DNA of 64,000 nt from Sphagnum compactum (Eukaryota; Bryophyta; Sphagnopsida; Sphagnales). The position numbers and the translations under genes were made by a program. Shown piece by piece: positions 34,640-46,699 of the stretch. Below the pieces are notes generated by a model, which was not told where the DNA came from, searched no databases, and was given only the letters and a program-made list of their open reading frames with translations. Position 1 is the first letter of the stretch. Each line of letters begins with the position of its first letter. The stretch lies in NCBI GenBank assembly GCA_965153455.1, contig OZ234495.1, forward strand, positions 25,354,875-25,418,874, written 5' to 3'.

Positions 34640-37600
34640 GTATAAGACGTAGCTGATAATTAATCTTGAGGAATTATCGTGGAGCTCGCTCATGACTTGC
34701 AACTTGGTGCGTACTTATTATAATACGCATGTGTACTGATGAAGCTGATGATCAATTCATGTTGTGCTTTTGGAATTGTTTGTGCCTAACTTTAGCCAAG
34801 TAATTATTCAATGAATAATATGTGTTCTTACCTAATGTCAAATTGTCATTTTAAGGTAATACTAATGTACTGTAGCCTGTGCCTTTAGCTCAATTTTTGA
34901 ACTGGTTACCCAACTCATTTTTAATCCTTCCAAGACCATTTTATTGTAATTTGATTGAATTTTCAATCACAAATATTACTCAAAATTAAAAATCTCCCAC
35001 ATCTTAAAATTTCCAAATCACTTTCATGAAATCCTAATCACTGAGGGGCTTTCAAACAATACCAAGAGTGTGCCCAAATTCCCCTATAATTTTTAATTTT
35101 GATTTAATTGAATTTTCAGTGAAAAATTACTCAATATTCAAAACTTCTCCACAGTAGGTAAAAACATTGTAAAACAAACCCAATCCACAACTACCCATCA
35201 AGGGCTTTCCAATGGCACCATTGAAGTAATGAAAACAAGGCACCTGAACCCTGAGCTTGGTCAAATATGGGATTAGATTAAAAAAAAAAACTTGCAAAAA
35301 AACTACATTAGCATTAAGGTGGGGTTGAAATTTGGAACTCACACTAAACGGAGTTTCATCCTTGTCTTTCCATTTCCCCCAGCACCTCCACTCCCGCTAC
35401 ATGTATTTTCACTGATCCTATTCCTACAACTACAGTAAACCGCCTTTATAATTATCACCCTGTTTTAGTCACATTCTTGTTTGTGTCACATAATTTTTGA
35501 TAACCATCCATTTTAGCCAGAAACATTATTTTTTAAAATTATTATCACACTCATTAGTAGCACAAAATATTTGTACATGTTTTTAAAAAAAATGTGACTA
35601 TAATGAGAAAAAATCTAGGATATTAGGGTTTTGTAAATTGTAGTTTGACAATGTTAACGTTGCTTTGTGTTCAAGTTGTGCAAACTAACAACAATGAATT
35701 GAGTTGAAGAAAAATAAAATAATACAACTTTCAAATGTAAACAAGCAAAAGATATGTGAACTCTTCAAGAAAGAAAGAAATTGTAATTAAAAAATAAAAA
35801 TTGACAAGATACACAAGTTAATAGTTAAGTAGGTCAAATTTGATGTAAATCATCATATTAAAAAAGACAAAAATCCTAACCTTCTTCAAATTTAATAATG
35901 CATAATAAAACTTAGAATAACTTATGTAGGAAATTTAATCAATTGGCACCTTCATTCTAATATAAAGGGTTGTTTTGTAAAATTTCATATGATTTCTTGA
36001 TTTTCAAGAAAAGGAAAAATTCAACAATTTTAAAAAATTGATATATTTTTTAATTTGAAAAAAGTAATAACCGATTTGTGAGAACTTTAATGGATAACCA
36101 GCTGTTCTCAAATTTATGAGAACCAGCATTGTGAGAACTGGTTCAAGTTTTTTTTTAAAAATTGAAAAAAAAAACTGAAAACTGGGCCCTTTTGTAAATT
36201 ATTTTGGGAAAACGGGATCCAACAAGTGTCAGAAAATTCTGATACCCACCCAACACCGTTATGTACCCACAAACAAAGTAATATATACTTGCCCAACACG
36301 AGTTCTAATCACATCAGTGTTGTATGGTTAGTTGATTTTTCTAATTTAACCTCGGGTTTTGGTTCTTTTGAATTCTAGAAAATCAAAGAACCTCCTCTGG
36401 TTTCAGTTTGTTTCATTCATAATTTTCAGAATCTGCAGAACCTCTGGTCCTGTTTTCTAAGATTTTAAATCACAATAAAAAGAACCTCCAGTTCCAAGTT
36501 TTTCCGAAAAACCAGATGAATGAGACAACATATAAATGAATGAGAAACAGGGAATTGCACAAAACTGCTTGTGATAATTTTGCAGAGTTTCTACACACAC
36601 ATTAGATGCAAGATCACAACATATATGACTGACTCTAAGTAATCCCTTAGAAAAAGGTTATGTTTCTCTACAGAGCCAAATTGAATTGGCTTTCTTCTGA
36701 TCTTCCATGTCTTGGGGCTCTGTCAGATCAAAATCAAAATCACTAAAAAGGTCTTGTCAGCACCTTCAATGCCTGAGTGGTAAACCTCTGCTGGAGTTAC
36801 TCCCTAACTAGAAAGCCAACGACAATCAATCAGGCCTTCAAAGCTGACTTGTGTATGTCCAACATTAGGTGAAGATATCACATTAACAAAAAAGAAAAAG
36901 ACAAGATTTGAGGTTAACAAATAAATACCCACCAATCTGACCATACAAGAAGGCATACCTAACATCAAAGTTGTGGCACAGATTCTGGCAATCATCTAGA
37001 AAACCCAATGAGATATCTTGAGAGCTTTAAAAGTACATACAAGAACAAGGCTCATACTTGAAAATCCTGCAGAAAAAGAAGACTTTGTGAATCCACTCCT
37101 GCCAACATTTTTATAGGCAGTGAGACACAATGTGCTATTACTCTCACTTACGAGAGTAAAATTGCAACCTGCAAAAGTTGCAACAGATGTCACATTACTA
37201 AACCCCAGATATTCATACATAGTCATGATTTTGGTATGCTTTTAACTACCAGGCTCATTTCGTATCCTTCAGGCAGGTATGTATCTCCCAGATCCTGTAG
37301 TATTTTGTGCAGGTCCATGCATTAGTACAACAATTGCTATTGGGAAACCAGATGGCTGACTAAAGTTTGGTGCAGGCACCTTGGTGTATAAACTAAGTAA
37401 GTTATACCACAGGTACCATGAGCTAATGTATGTGGCGCATTTAACCTCAGCACTCCTATCTCCCCTCCATTGACATTGTCTTTAAAGGCCATAAACAGAA
37501 TGAACGATAGATTCACTCTCTTGCAGGTCATTGTTATTGAAACTGTAAGAAGCCTAAGGCAAAAGTTTTCTGAGGATCTATCAAACCCAACATAGGAGAA
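34640..37600. other. Gene-free region with dispersed repeat fragments
   Basis: 35130-35290 resembles 39160-39330 and, more weakly, 30800-30950 (AAGGGCTTTCCAA(T/G)GG block), a small dispersed family. Minus frames at 36996-37226 and 37337-37606 lie downstream of the PP2C remnant; they match no known domain and may be its 3' region. Confidence 0.4.
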
Positions 37601-37622
37601 AGTCATCTGCCAGCATCAGACC

Positions 37623-38734
37623 TCACTTGAGTTGTGGCTTCAGTTTGTCTTCCATCCCACCCTCTCTTTCGCAAGAACTGCACAGCAATGGGCGCTCCCA
37701 TAGCCTTGAGGTTGGCGAAAATAAAGATCCAGCATGTACAGATATGCCACTAGCCAGCTGAATGTTGCTTCGACAGACAGAGAATACAATTAGCTCATTT
37801 CCTGCATGCACTGATGATTCTGCACCCAACCTGGAGGAGAAATCCACAGCCAGGTAATCTCCAAGTAAGTAACCTTTGGTAGCAACATCTATGATCGCAT
37901 GCAAATCTAGGCTAGGCATTTTAGATTCTGTTGGAGCCATTCACTGACCTTTCCTCCAGCATGGCAGAACTCTCCTCAAAAATTTCCTCCACAACAGCAA
38001 GATCTGAGAAACTCTCTGTTCTGTTCAAACTATTTCACCTTAACATTCTCAAGAGGCTGTTTTGCCTCTTGAATGTCGGATGAGGACTGGCTGGTGAGAA
38101 TAGATCAACCACCAAGCATGTTGTGTCATCTCGTAATCCATGACTTCTCAATGCATCCTACACAAAATATTTATGTGCACCCATTATCAGTCTTTAGGGA
38201 AAATGGAGTCTGTTAAGTTGGTCATTCTACCCCCACACAGGCATTTTTTACCAAAGTTGGAGTTGAGTCCCTGTCTGTGCATACTCAACAATTCCAACAT
38301 CCACAACTTAAGAAGATGATGCAAACAATCTAGGTGTAGACATTTCAAACTTAGGGAAATTCAATGAGAAAACACATGGGCACATAATGGAGGAACCTTT
38401 TGAAAACTTCAGCAACACCGTTGAAAAACAATTGAGAACTATGTTAACTCATATTTCAGGGATGTGGGATATCAAGGGAAGGAACTTTGGGAATTTAAAG
38501 ATAGTGAATGAACAATCAATCACAAAAGGCCTAGATAGTGAGTATTAGATCTGAATGACTCTGGTGTGCAGCTTGTTGTTACATCAACCAAGAGGGAAGG
38601 ATGAGATATGGCTAAATCACAGAAGAACATACAGAAGGAGGGTTAAATACACTATAGGTAATTGCCCACCTTGACAATATGCTTTGCTGAAACTTCTGCT
38701 CTCTCTGCACTACAGCAGCATTTTACAGCTTTGT
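37623..38734 (-). pseudogene. PP2C-type protein phosphatase, C-terminal exons with in-frame TGA
   Basis: Exons, 5' to 3': 38734-38670, 38157-37949, 37830-37623; the GT-AG sites and phases are intact. They encode CCCSAERAEVSAKHIVK, DALRSHGLRDDTTCLVVDL (the conserved PP2C metal-site motif DDTTC), VVEEIFEESSAMLEER, then GISVHAGSLFSPTSRLWERP and LLCSSCEREGGMEDK. The order matches the plant PP2C subgroup containing Arabidopsis At1g47380, including its C-terminal Cys-containing tail. A TGA at 38037-38035 interrupts the second exon where homologs continue. The N-terminal catalytic exons (DGH motif and others) were not found upstream to 40.6 kb, so this is a 5'-truncated remnant, or a gene whose 5' exons have gone. 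Confidence 0.75.
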
Positions 38735-40651
38735 CTGTGGAATACAGTAGAATTATCTGTGTAAGTGCCCTAAACTAAGGCTACTGGGCCCCAGTTTTGC
38801 TGAAACTGGGGACAAAATGAGAAGATGGGCTGAAAACACTAAAAAAGGGGAAAAAGAACAGAGGACCAAACTACTTTTCTCCCCTACATTAGTCCTCATG
38901 GGACTTTCACCCCCAGTTACAGATTTGCATTACTTGCATCTTGAATGCTAAATCAAGCCTTGGCAAAATAAGATCCAACATCTTCTGAATTGATACCCAG
39001 TTTCATGTATCAGTACTCAATTTCGCTCACTTTACAGCTTTCATAAATTGGGGATGAAAGATCGATCAGAGGGTCAAAGTAGAGATCTGTAGGGAATAAA
39101 GAAGGTTGGTATGTAAGTAGGTACAGAGGATTCAAACAGACAATCACCCATATTTTTGTTCAATATTAATAACTTCTCCATTGTAGGTTAAAACATTATG
39201 AAACCAACTGGGTGCAGCCCTAGTCCTTGAGGGCTTTCCAAGGGGACCAAGAATGCAACAAGAGGTGCTGTGGCTTGAGAGATCTCAACATGATAAACAA
39301 AACAAATAAACACACAAACTACCTTCCTTTGTAGATACATGTTCAACCTTTCCCCTGTGTAAGCCAAGTAATCTGAAGGCATACACAGAGGCATACATAC
39401 GGTAGTGGTCTAAACAGAGCATTAATGGTAGTGGTTAGAGTGCCTCTTGCACCCTTAACATATCCCTCAAGCACTGGTGACTACTTGGATTTTAGTGCCA
39501 TTCTCTCTAGTCCTGGAAAAAATATTGCTGAGACTGAAGAGAAAACTCCACAATGACATTTCAAATGTCACTGTTATGTAACTGAAAGAAATTCCCACAA
39601 ATAGTTCATTACATGGGCACACTGAAAACAGATTGAGATTGTGGCACCTCAGGAAATAGATTGGCTTGAAAAGATAGGTGGAAGCCATATATGAAGAACC
39701 TGGCCCAACAATGCACCAAAAACAACAGTGGGGTACTCTCAGGACTTGACATGGCACCATTCCTCTAGACATATGTAGTTGGTTTTCACTGGCACTGGAA
39801 TATAAAAAAAAGAAAAGACAAATCTGCATAAAATTGGAGCAAATCAAGGCCTCAACAAGGTACAAGTAAGAACCAGCGAAAAACTTGAGTCCAGCAGATG
39901 CTGCAGGTTGGGCAGAGCATTGACAGGCAGTTTGTTTCCAAAAACATGGCCCTTTTCAGGCTGTGGCATTCCCATCTCTGTGATGCAACTCTCAGATCCA
40001 AGATGGGGCACTTCCTTGAGGATTCCAATACTGATGAGAAACTGATAAGAGGAGAGAAATAACAGCAGGTATGTCTGAATATCACATTGGAATTAGGACT
40101 GGGAAAGGCCTGCTCTCTTTTGGCAAGCTATGTTACAAGGCTACTGCAAGAAACAGTGCAAGTTCCAGTTTGGCAGCGAAGGAATGAGCCCACAATGACA
40201 GTCCCTTCAAAGGCCAATGACTCTAAAGGTAATCGGTAAGTACCCACTACACAAAGGTGTGAGACTCCCTCTTCTGCTTGTGTGCAGTGAAATTCCTAGA
40301 ACTTTGACCCCATTCCTTCTCTTTTTATCGCTTGGGCAACTTCAACTTTTTCAAGCTCCAGAGCATCTCTCTCCACTCCAGGAGGGGAAAGCAGTATTGT
40401 CTTCAAGAGTTCGGGTTAGCTGCCTACAAAAGGCAAGCCAGTCCATACACCTATTCATGATTGGGGGTAATTGTCCTACCACTCATGGGCAGAGTTGCTG
40501 AGCTCCATCCTCTTTCAGATTCTAGCTGAATTAGATGAGTACGCCAACTGCATTTCTCTACCTGCTCATTCACACAACCACAACATCTAACATGTCAACA
40601 TCCATTTCAAAGTAAGTCTTATATAGCTTTCAAGACATTGTACATTTTACT
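38735..40651. other. Spacer between PP2C and QWRF remnants
   Basis: No PP2C catalytic motifs were found here. Minus frames at 39467-39865 and 39852-40085 are open, and another reading of 40050-39860 (VPHLGSESCITEMG and on) looks coding-like, but no family is recognised. 39160-39330 is a dispersed repeat. Confidence 0.4.
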
Positions 40652-41592
40652 TCACTCTCTTTCCATGCATTTCTGAAAAAACCCAGAAGAAAAACAATCA
40701 CTGGACAAGTTGACTTTGTCCCAATCCTGAATTTCACCTGTCAATGGACTCTGTATATTGGGTGCATGATTTTTTACCTCTAAAGTAGCAGCCACAGACA
40801 GAAGATCCCCACACTCTTCCAAAAGGGCTCTCTCCTGTGCTGCAGTCTGTGCAAATTGAGACAGCAACACATCCATACTCTGCCTGCTACAGCAAAACCC
40901 ATGTGTTAATTTCCCAGCAATGCCATGGTCCCAGAGGCAACTTTAGTACCCTAAATAGAAAACCTTTGTCACACTCTTCAACTACCATAACATCTCATGT
41001 GCACAGATTCCCAAACAGTCCACAGAAATGACTTACCTTGGATGATGCAGAGCTCACAGACACTTGCAGAGCATTTAGTACATCAACAGCTGATCCAAGT
41101 GCTTCTCCTACTGCATGCACATCCACCTGCAAACACATCACAGTGAGATGGTTCTTCAATACCCAGAATCTAGAGCAATCCATCAAGATATCATCACATG
41201 AATCACCTTGTACTGAAGGCCCACTTTCAGTTTCCAAGCAATCAGAGGTGGTTTCTACACACAGTTGCAAGAAGGTGAAACTGAATGTCCAATGTAACAC
41301 TGAACACAGGTTTTTGTCAGAACTGGACTACCTCTTTGCAAACACATATTTTCCAGCATGCTTCTTGTTAAAAGATCTGATTAACATTGGCACCTCAACC
41401 CATGTGTTCGCTGTAGACCTGATAGATTACTTCTGAGAGGAAGAGCGAATTTGATTCCAGTCGATCATCTTGCAACTAGTGGTATGATGCATGAAGAAAT
41501 TTCAATATGTACCTTAGCTCCCCCAGAGACAGGAACTCTCAAGATTGTAGATTCTAGTGCTCCATTGCTCCAGATTCCCCAATCCTCCAGAT
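40652..41592 (-). pseudogene. QWRF/AUGMIN subunit 8-like protein, C-terminal exons
   Basis: Four exons with intact GT-AG sites and consistent phases: 41592-41513, 41126-41037, 40879-40778, 40672-40652. They encode LEDWGIWSNGALESTILRVP then VSGGAK, VDVHAVGEALGSAVDVLNAL, MDVLLSQFAQTAAQERALLE and ECGDLLSVAATLE, ending KCMERE-stop. Block order and spacing match the C-terminal part of plant QWRF proteins (HAUS8-like, microtubule branching). The QWRF motif and the basic N-terminal region are absent; upstream sequence soon becomes Helentron DNA. The surviving frame carries no lesion. Treated as a 5'-truncated gene. Confidence 0.75.
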
Positions 41593-42387
41593 CTGGACAA
41601 ATGCTTCTTCACAACTGATCACAGCTTTTTTCATCATGAGTTTAGGAAACATTTGATCAACAAGTGGCCTTGCCACGAGAGGCTCAGTTGTGAAATAAAA
41701 AGTATTACATTTAATGTTCTACTATGAACTCAAGTTATATTGAATGAAAGTTTGTTGGTTTTATGAAAGACCATGAATTCATTTTTTTCACATTTGTACT
41801 AAGAAATAAAATTTTCTAAGCCTCTTAAAATTCATTATGGATATGTAGTAATTGAAACCATGGTTCCATTGTATTTCCTTTAACCATACAAATGAATATA
41901 AAATTGTAAATAATCATATTGTTTTAAAAAATCTAAGTTTATCAAACTTCAATAATGTAGATAATTTTTAGCAATGTGCATGAGGTATTTTGATGTTTGA
42001 AACAAACATCAATATTGAATGGATATAATTTAGGTGGAAAGATTTTTATTCTTAATCACATTTTCATTTTTTAAGTTTAAAAATTTGGCAACTCTTATAT
42101 TTCTTTTTGTCACATTTTGAGTAAATAGGTTTTTCATGAAAGGTGTTTTGTTATGGTGTTTGATTGGTGTATGTGTGGATAAAAAAATTGTTCAAATTTT
42201 TGCTTGTCTTGTTATTGATATTTATGATTTTTAATAAATACATGGTCCATGAAAAAATGTAAAAATACAAATTCAAGCCACAAGCTGCCAACATTTTGGG
42301 AGTAATTAATTAGGTGGAAATTGCAACATTTACTTGCATATAATCACAAACATTACACTTTAAATGAATGGAGACATTAATGGTTTT

Positions 42388-43568
42388 TTGTTATACATTG
42401 GAAGTGTGTTTGGTAATTTGAATGCAATATAAATTGGTTTGTGAAATTTAACCAATATGCTTTTGTTACATTAGATTTGCATTCGTTTTCTAAGAATATT
42501 TGCCCATATTTGGTCTAATTGAGATCCAATTTTTGTGATGCTTTCACTAAATTGTTATTTTAATTGGAATTTATCTATGATAGTACTTGTTTATTTTTTG
42601 CTTGGTTATTGTCTTTTAAAATGTCAACATTATAATCTCCCATAATGATGATTGGACAATGTTTGAGAGAATGTTGAATTATAGTTTGAAGATTGTTTAA
42701 GAATGTAGAAACTAAATATGAATGAACTCTATACACACATACAATATGTATTGCTTTTTGTGTATTAATATTAAAAGTTACTATTATATAATTTTTAAGC
42801 ATTGCTAGTTATTGTATTGAAAGAATCTAACTGCATGTGTATGTCATTCATCATCATTAACCTATGACCATCATGGATTGAAATATATGAGTATTTTGAT
42901 AAATTTATAAATTTGTGCACATCTATTGATGCACGGTGTATTCTTATTTTCATAAAACATAAGATATAAGACATTTGAAGGTTATGATCATGATTGATGT
43001 CTTTGTAATGTTGGCATAAAGAAGTTGTATTCAAGGCTTGTATAATTACATGAAAGTTGAATTGGAAATTGAATCTTTCTTATGATAAATGATTGGGATT
43101 TACCAATTCTTATATGTTTGATGATAAGTTCAATTGGTGTCCATTTTGATTCAATGTTGTGGTAATAATAATTGTATTTTCCTTTTGTCAATGTTCTAAT
43201 TTTAGAATTTGGAAACATTATCCTTAAATGTAGGACTTAATGTATTACTGAACACATGTTTATTGTGTTTTTGCACAAGTTTATTTGTATAAAATATATA
43301 TGGAATAAAAAAATTGTTGGGTGGTTGGTGATTGCAAATTGAATATATAAATTGAATATGCCTTGTATTTTTTGTTGTAGTGTGAAATTTCTTCAAAGTT
43401 TGTATGAAAACCACATCAAATTGTTGCATAACTATATTTAATTCATAACATTGGACATATGTTTGTCAAAAAATGGTGCTAATGCATTAACATTATGTCT
43501 GATATTTTAAAAGATTCAACTATTTTTTACAGGGGTTGTTTGATAGAAATCATTCATCATAATAACAT
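42388..43568 (-). pseudogene. Helentron copy II, endonuclease domain
   Basis: Minus frames at 43034-42795 and 42802-42575 encode ASIDVHKFINLSKYSYISIH, VCVYRVHSYLVSTFLNNL and CPIIIMGDYNVDILKDNN. The GDYNVD motif is the metal-binding signature of the exo/endonuclease/phosphatase fold carried at the C-terminus of Helentron-type Rep-helicases. Frameshifts and stops break the frame. Homology with copy I covers the whole segment and is cut at 43568 by a CACTA element. Confidence 0.72.
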
Positions 43569-45258
43569 CACTATAAAAATATTGCCACTATAATAAAATG
43601 AATAAATTTAATTGTTTTAATTGTAAGAATTACATTTTAATATACTAAAATATTTAAATATGTACTTACAATATATAATTGTTACGATGTCATAATATTT
43701 TTGAATAATTTTATTGAAAATTTAAAATAATTATTACAAATTATTTTACTTACTATTTAATATTGATTATTAAAAATGAATAACTAATATTACAACATTA
43801 ATTTTCACATTAATTGAAATGATAGTACCCAATCATTAAAAAAAAATTATTTACAACACTTATGTTTTAATAATAATAATAATAATTCAAATTCTAGTTG
43901 AAAAGTTATGTCCTATAATTAAAAAAATAATTTGAATTTCTTATGATAATCATAAAATAATGAGCAAAATTGATGTAATCATTGTATTTAAAAACAAAAA
44001 TACACTAAATAATTGTATGTATTACTCATTATTTATTTATTTATTTATCTGTAATTTATATCTTTAAATCTGAATTAAAATTCTGGAAAACTTGTAATGT
44101 AATAAAATAATTATTGTCATGATCATAATTCCAGGAATTATTATAAATGTTTTTTTGAAAAGAAAATATTTAATCACTTATCTATGATAAAAAAATTTAT
44201 TGTAGTATTATAGTAATTAAAAAATATTAATTGTATGTTCAATAGACTATTGTATTTATAGTTATTAATTATTAATAGAAAAACATTTATCTGATGGATA
44301 AATGTTTTTACAATAATAATTGTAATTATTTAATAATTATAGTAATTAGTTTAATGTTACTTCTAAAATAAATAATTTGTGTAGGAATTGATTTTCTAAT
44401 AACAATTATTATTTCATTATTTTTAATTTGAAAATAGATATTTTTAATACTTATTTTTAATATAATAATTATATTATTTGTGCATTAATTATATTATCTA
44501 TAATTCAACCAGATTTTTAAAAATAAGGAAATATTTTTAAAAATGTGTGCACATGTGATGAGCAATTCAAAAGGTTTAACCAAAAACAAAAAGAAAAATT
44601 AAACACAATTTTAAACTACCTACCTCCCCAACCTACTTATCTACTTAATTAAGTACGTGCTTAATTTGACCTACCCACCTAGGTTGACCTATGTACCTAT
44701 TTAACTATATATGTACATATTTAACATAAGAAATTAGTACTTACCTACCTACCTTTTTACCTAAGTAGGTAAATAGGTAAATATTTAACCAAAATTTGTA
44801 GGCACCTATTTATGTACCTACCTAAGTACCTACAAACCTAATATTAGTATTTTGTATTAAAATCATTTAAAAGTGCCACGTGGCATATTTACATTAGGAC
44901 ATGTGTCATAATATAAAAATCATCAAAGCATGTGAATTGAATGTCTTAGATTATTTCAAAATAATAATAGTTTTAATTTTAAATAATTAAATATTGGGAG
45001 ACATGGCAGCACATCATTTGCCTTCCATAATGATCAAATTGTCACATCTTATTCGCATGTGATAATACGTATGCAATGGAATCAAAGGATGAATTTGTAT
45101 TTGTTGACTTTTTCTTTCATCCAATACCTTTTGTCATTTGCAATTAATATCGCATGCGATTTATCCAAAGCAACTAAAGGGATGTTAGTCACAAATGTCA
45201 TTTGCAACAAAAATTTAATTGTAAAGACAAATCAAAAATAGGTTTTTTTCTTTTAGTG
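43569..45258. mobile_element. Non-autonomous CACTA element, 1690 bp, TSD CAT
   Basis: The left end is CACTATAAAAATATTG; the right end reads CACTAAAAGAAAAAAACC on the minus strand. It is flanked by CAT at 43566-43568 and 45259-45261. Helentron copy I carries the corresponding site without the insertion (near 19325-19335), which fixes both borders. The interior is very AT-rich, has an ACCTA/TAGGT-rich block (44630-44850) and no transposase. Confidence 0.85.
44630..44850. repeat. ACCTA/TAGGT-rich block inside the CACTA element
   Basis: Many CTACCTA, ACCTACC and AAGTAGGTAAATAGG words occur on both strands and could fold back. A similar composition is seen at 53640-53780 inside the MITE-like element. 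Confidence 0.6.
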
Positions 45259-45970
45259 CATTTACACCATTGAAAATTTTGTTTTGAATATGTTTTATGG
45301 ACTTTAACCTATAACATTCAACATTTTAACACCAACAAGTGATATTTCATCTATCACAACAAGTTATAATGGTTCATATCAGTATGTAAACCTATTTAAT
45401 GATTTTGTTGATAAGTTTGGTAAACTAAATAAAGATTGTTGGACATGTATGTTTAATGTTCATCTATTGTTAAACCATTAATATTGAAAGCAACTTTACT
45501 TATTGATGCCATAAGTAAAGTTTTAATTTCTGTTAAAACAAAATATATGTTTTTATTGTAAGTTATAATAATACTTAATTTATAAGTTTTAATGTAAGAG
45601 TTTTACCAACTCTAGCATCGCCTATAAAAAATAAACAAATCAATATATTAGGGTTTAATTTTTTTCTATGCATAACATCATCAAATATTAATATTTTTCC
45701 TTCATTTAATTGTATAAACAAATTACGATATTCAAATTCTTCCATCATCATAAAACATAAAGATTTTATAAAATTTTCATCTTCTAAAATTGTGATTTTT
45801 GCTTGATACATTATGTGATTGAATCACAAAATCAAATCATCAATCATAATGTTCAATATTGATTATGTTTATAATAGGAATTGTAGGATGTGAATCATTT
45901 ACTTCATAATTTATGTCATCATTCCAAATGTTAATTAGATGCAATGGTTTTGATTTTGAATATATTGAAT
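45259..45970 (-). pseudogene. Helentron copy II, PIF1-like helicase remnant
   Basis: The minus frame 45811-45575 encodes FRNL-like sequence followed by LICLFFIGDARVGKTLTLKL, a Walker A (GxxxxGKT) in the context typical of PIF1-family helicases. Collinear with copy I at 19335-19519 and 20420-20900. Downstream motifs are broken by stops. Confidence 0.65.
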
Positions 45971-46699
45971 CATTAATTTTTTTTGTATTTGGATTTGGCA
46001 TTTGTTAGTTTAAAAAAATTTAATCTTAGAAATTTCATCATGTTGTTGACAATATGCATCATGCCATATTACATTAATTCCAAGTTGTGATTTTTTTGAA
46101 GTTTGAAATGGTGAATATATTAAAAATTATTTTTTTGACCAATTTTCAATATCTTTATATTTATTATAATTTACAAACCTAATAATTTTGGGTTTGCGAT
46201 GTTTTGAAATGTTATTTTTATAATGTTATAAAAAGAACTAAATTATATTACTGACAAAGATTCATATTGAATAGGATAATTAATGTATTTGTCTATCATT
46301 GATGAAAACATTATACTAGTTGAATCAAGTTCTAATTCATTTAATGTAACTTGTGGTTTTAACACAATAGCATGTTCTTTAAAAGGAGAAGTATTCATGA
46401 ATTAAAATGTTCAAGATGAATGATATAATGGTAAGGAAAAACATAAAATAAACAATAACTTGAACAACCATTTTTTGAACATTGAGAAAAACATTACCTA
46501 ATTTTTGAATTTTTATATTTGCATCTATATTATTTGTGATACATTTTTGTATGATAGAATGTAGTTATGATGTTATTGACTTATTTATTTTTGTCATATA
46601 TGATGTGCAATATGTTGCAGCTACATATGGGTCTAAAATAAATTGAATATTTGTATTTGCAAACCACAAATGAATAACATGTGTATTAAATGCATTAGT

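Noticed and set aside
38735-40600. Upstream PP2C catalytic exons
   Set aside because: No DGH, GDSR or SDGxWD-type motif could be read on the minus strand; open frames there match nothing known.
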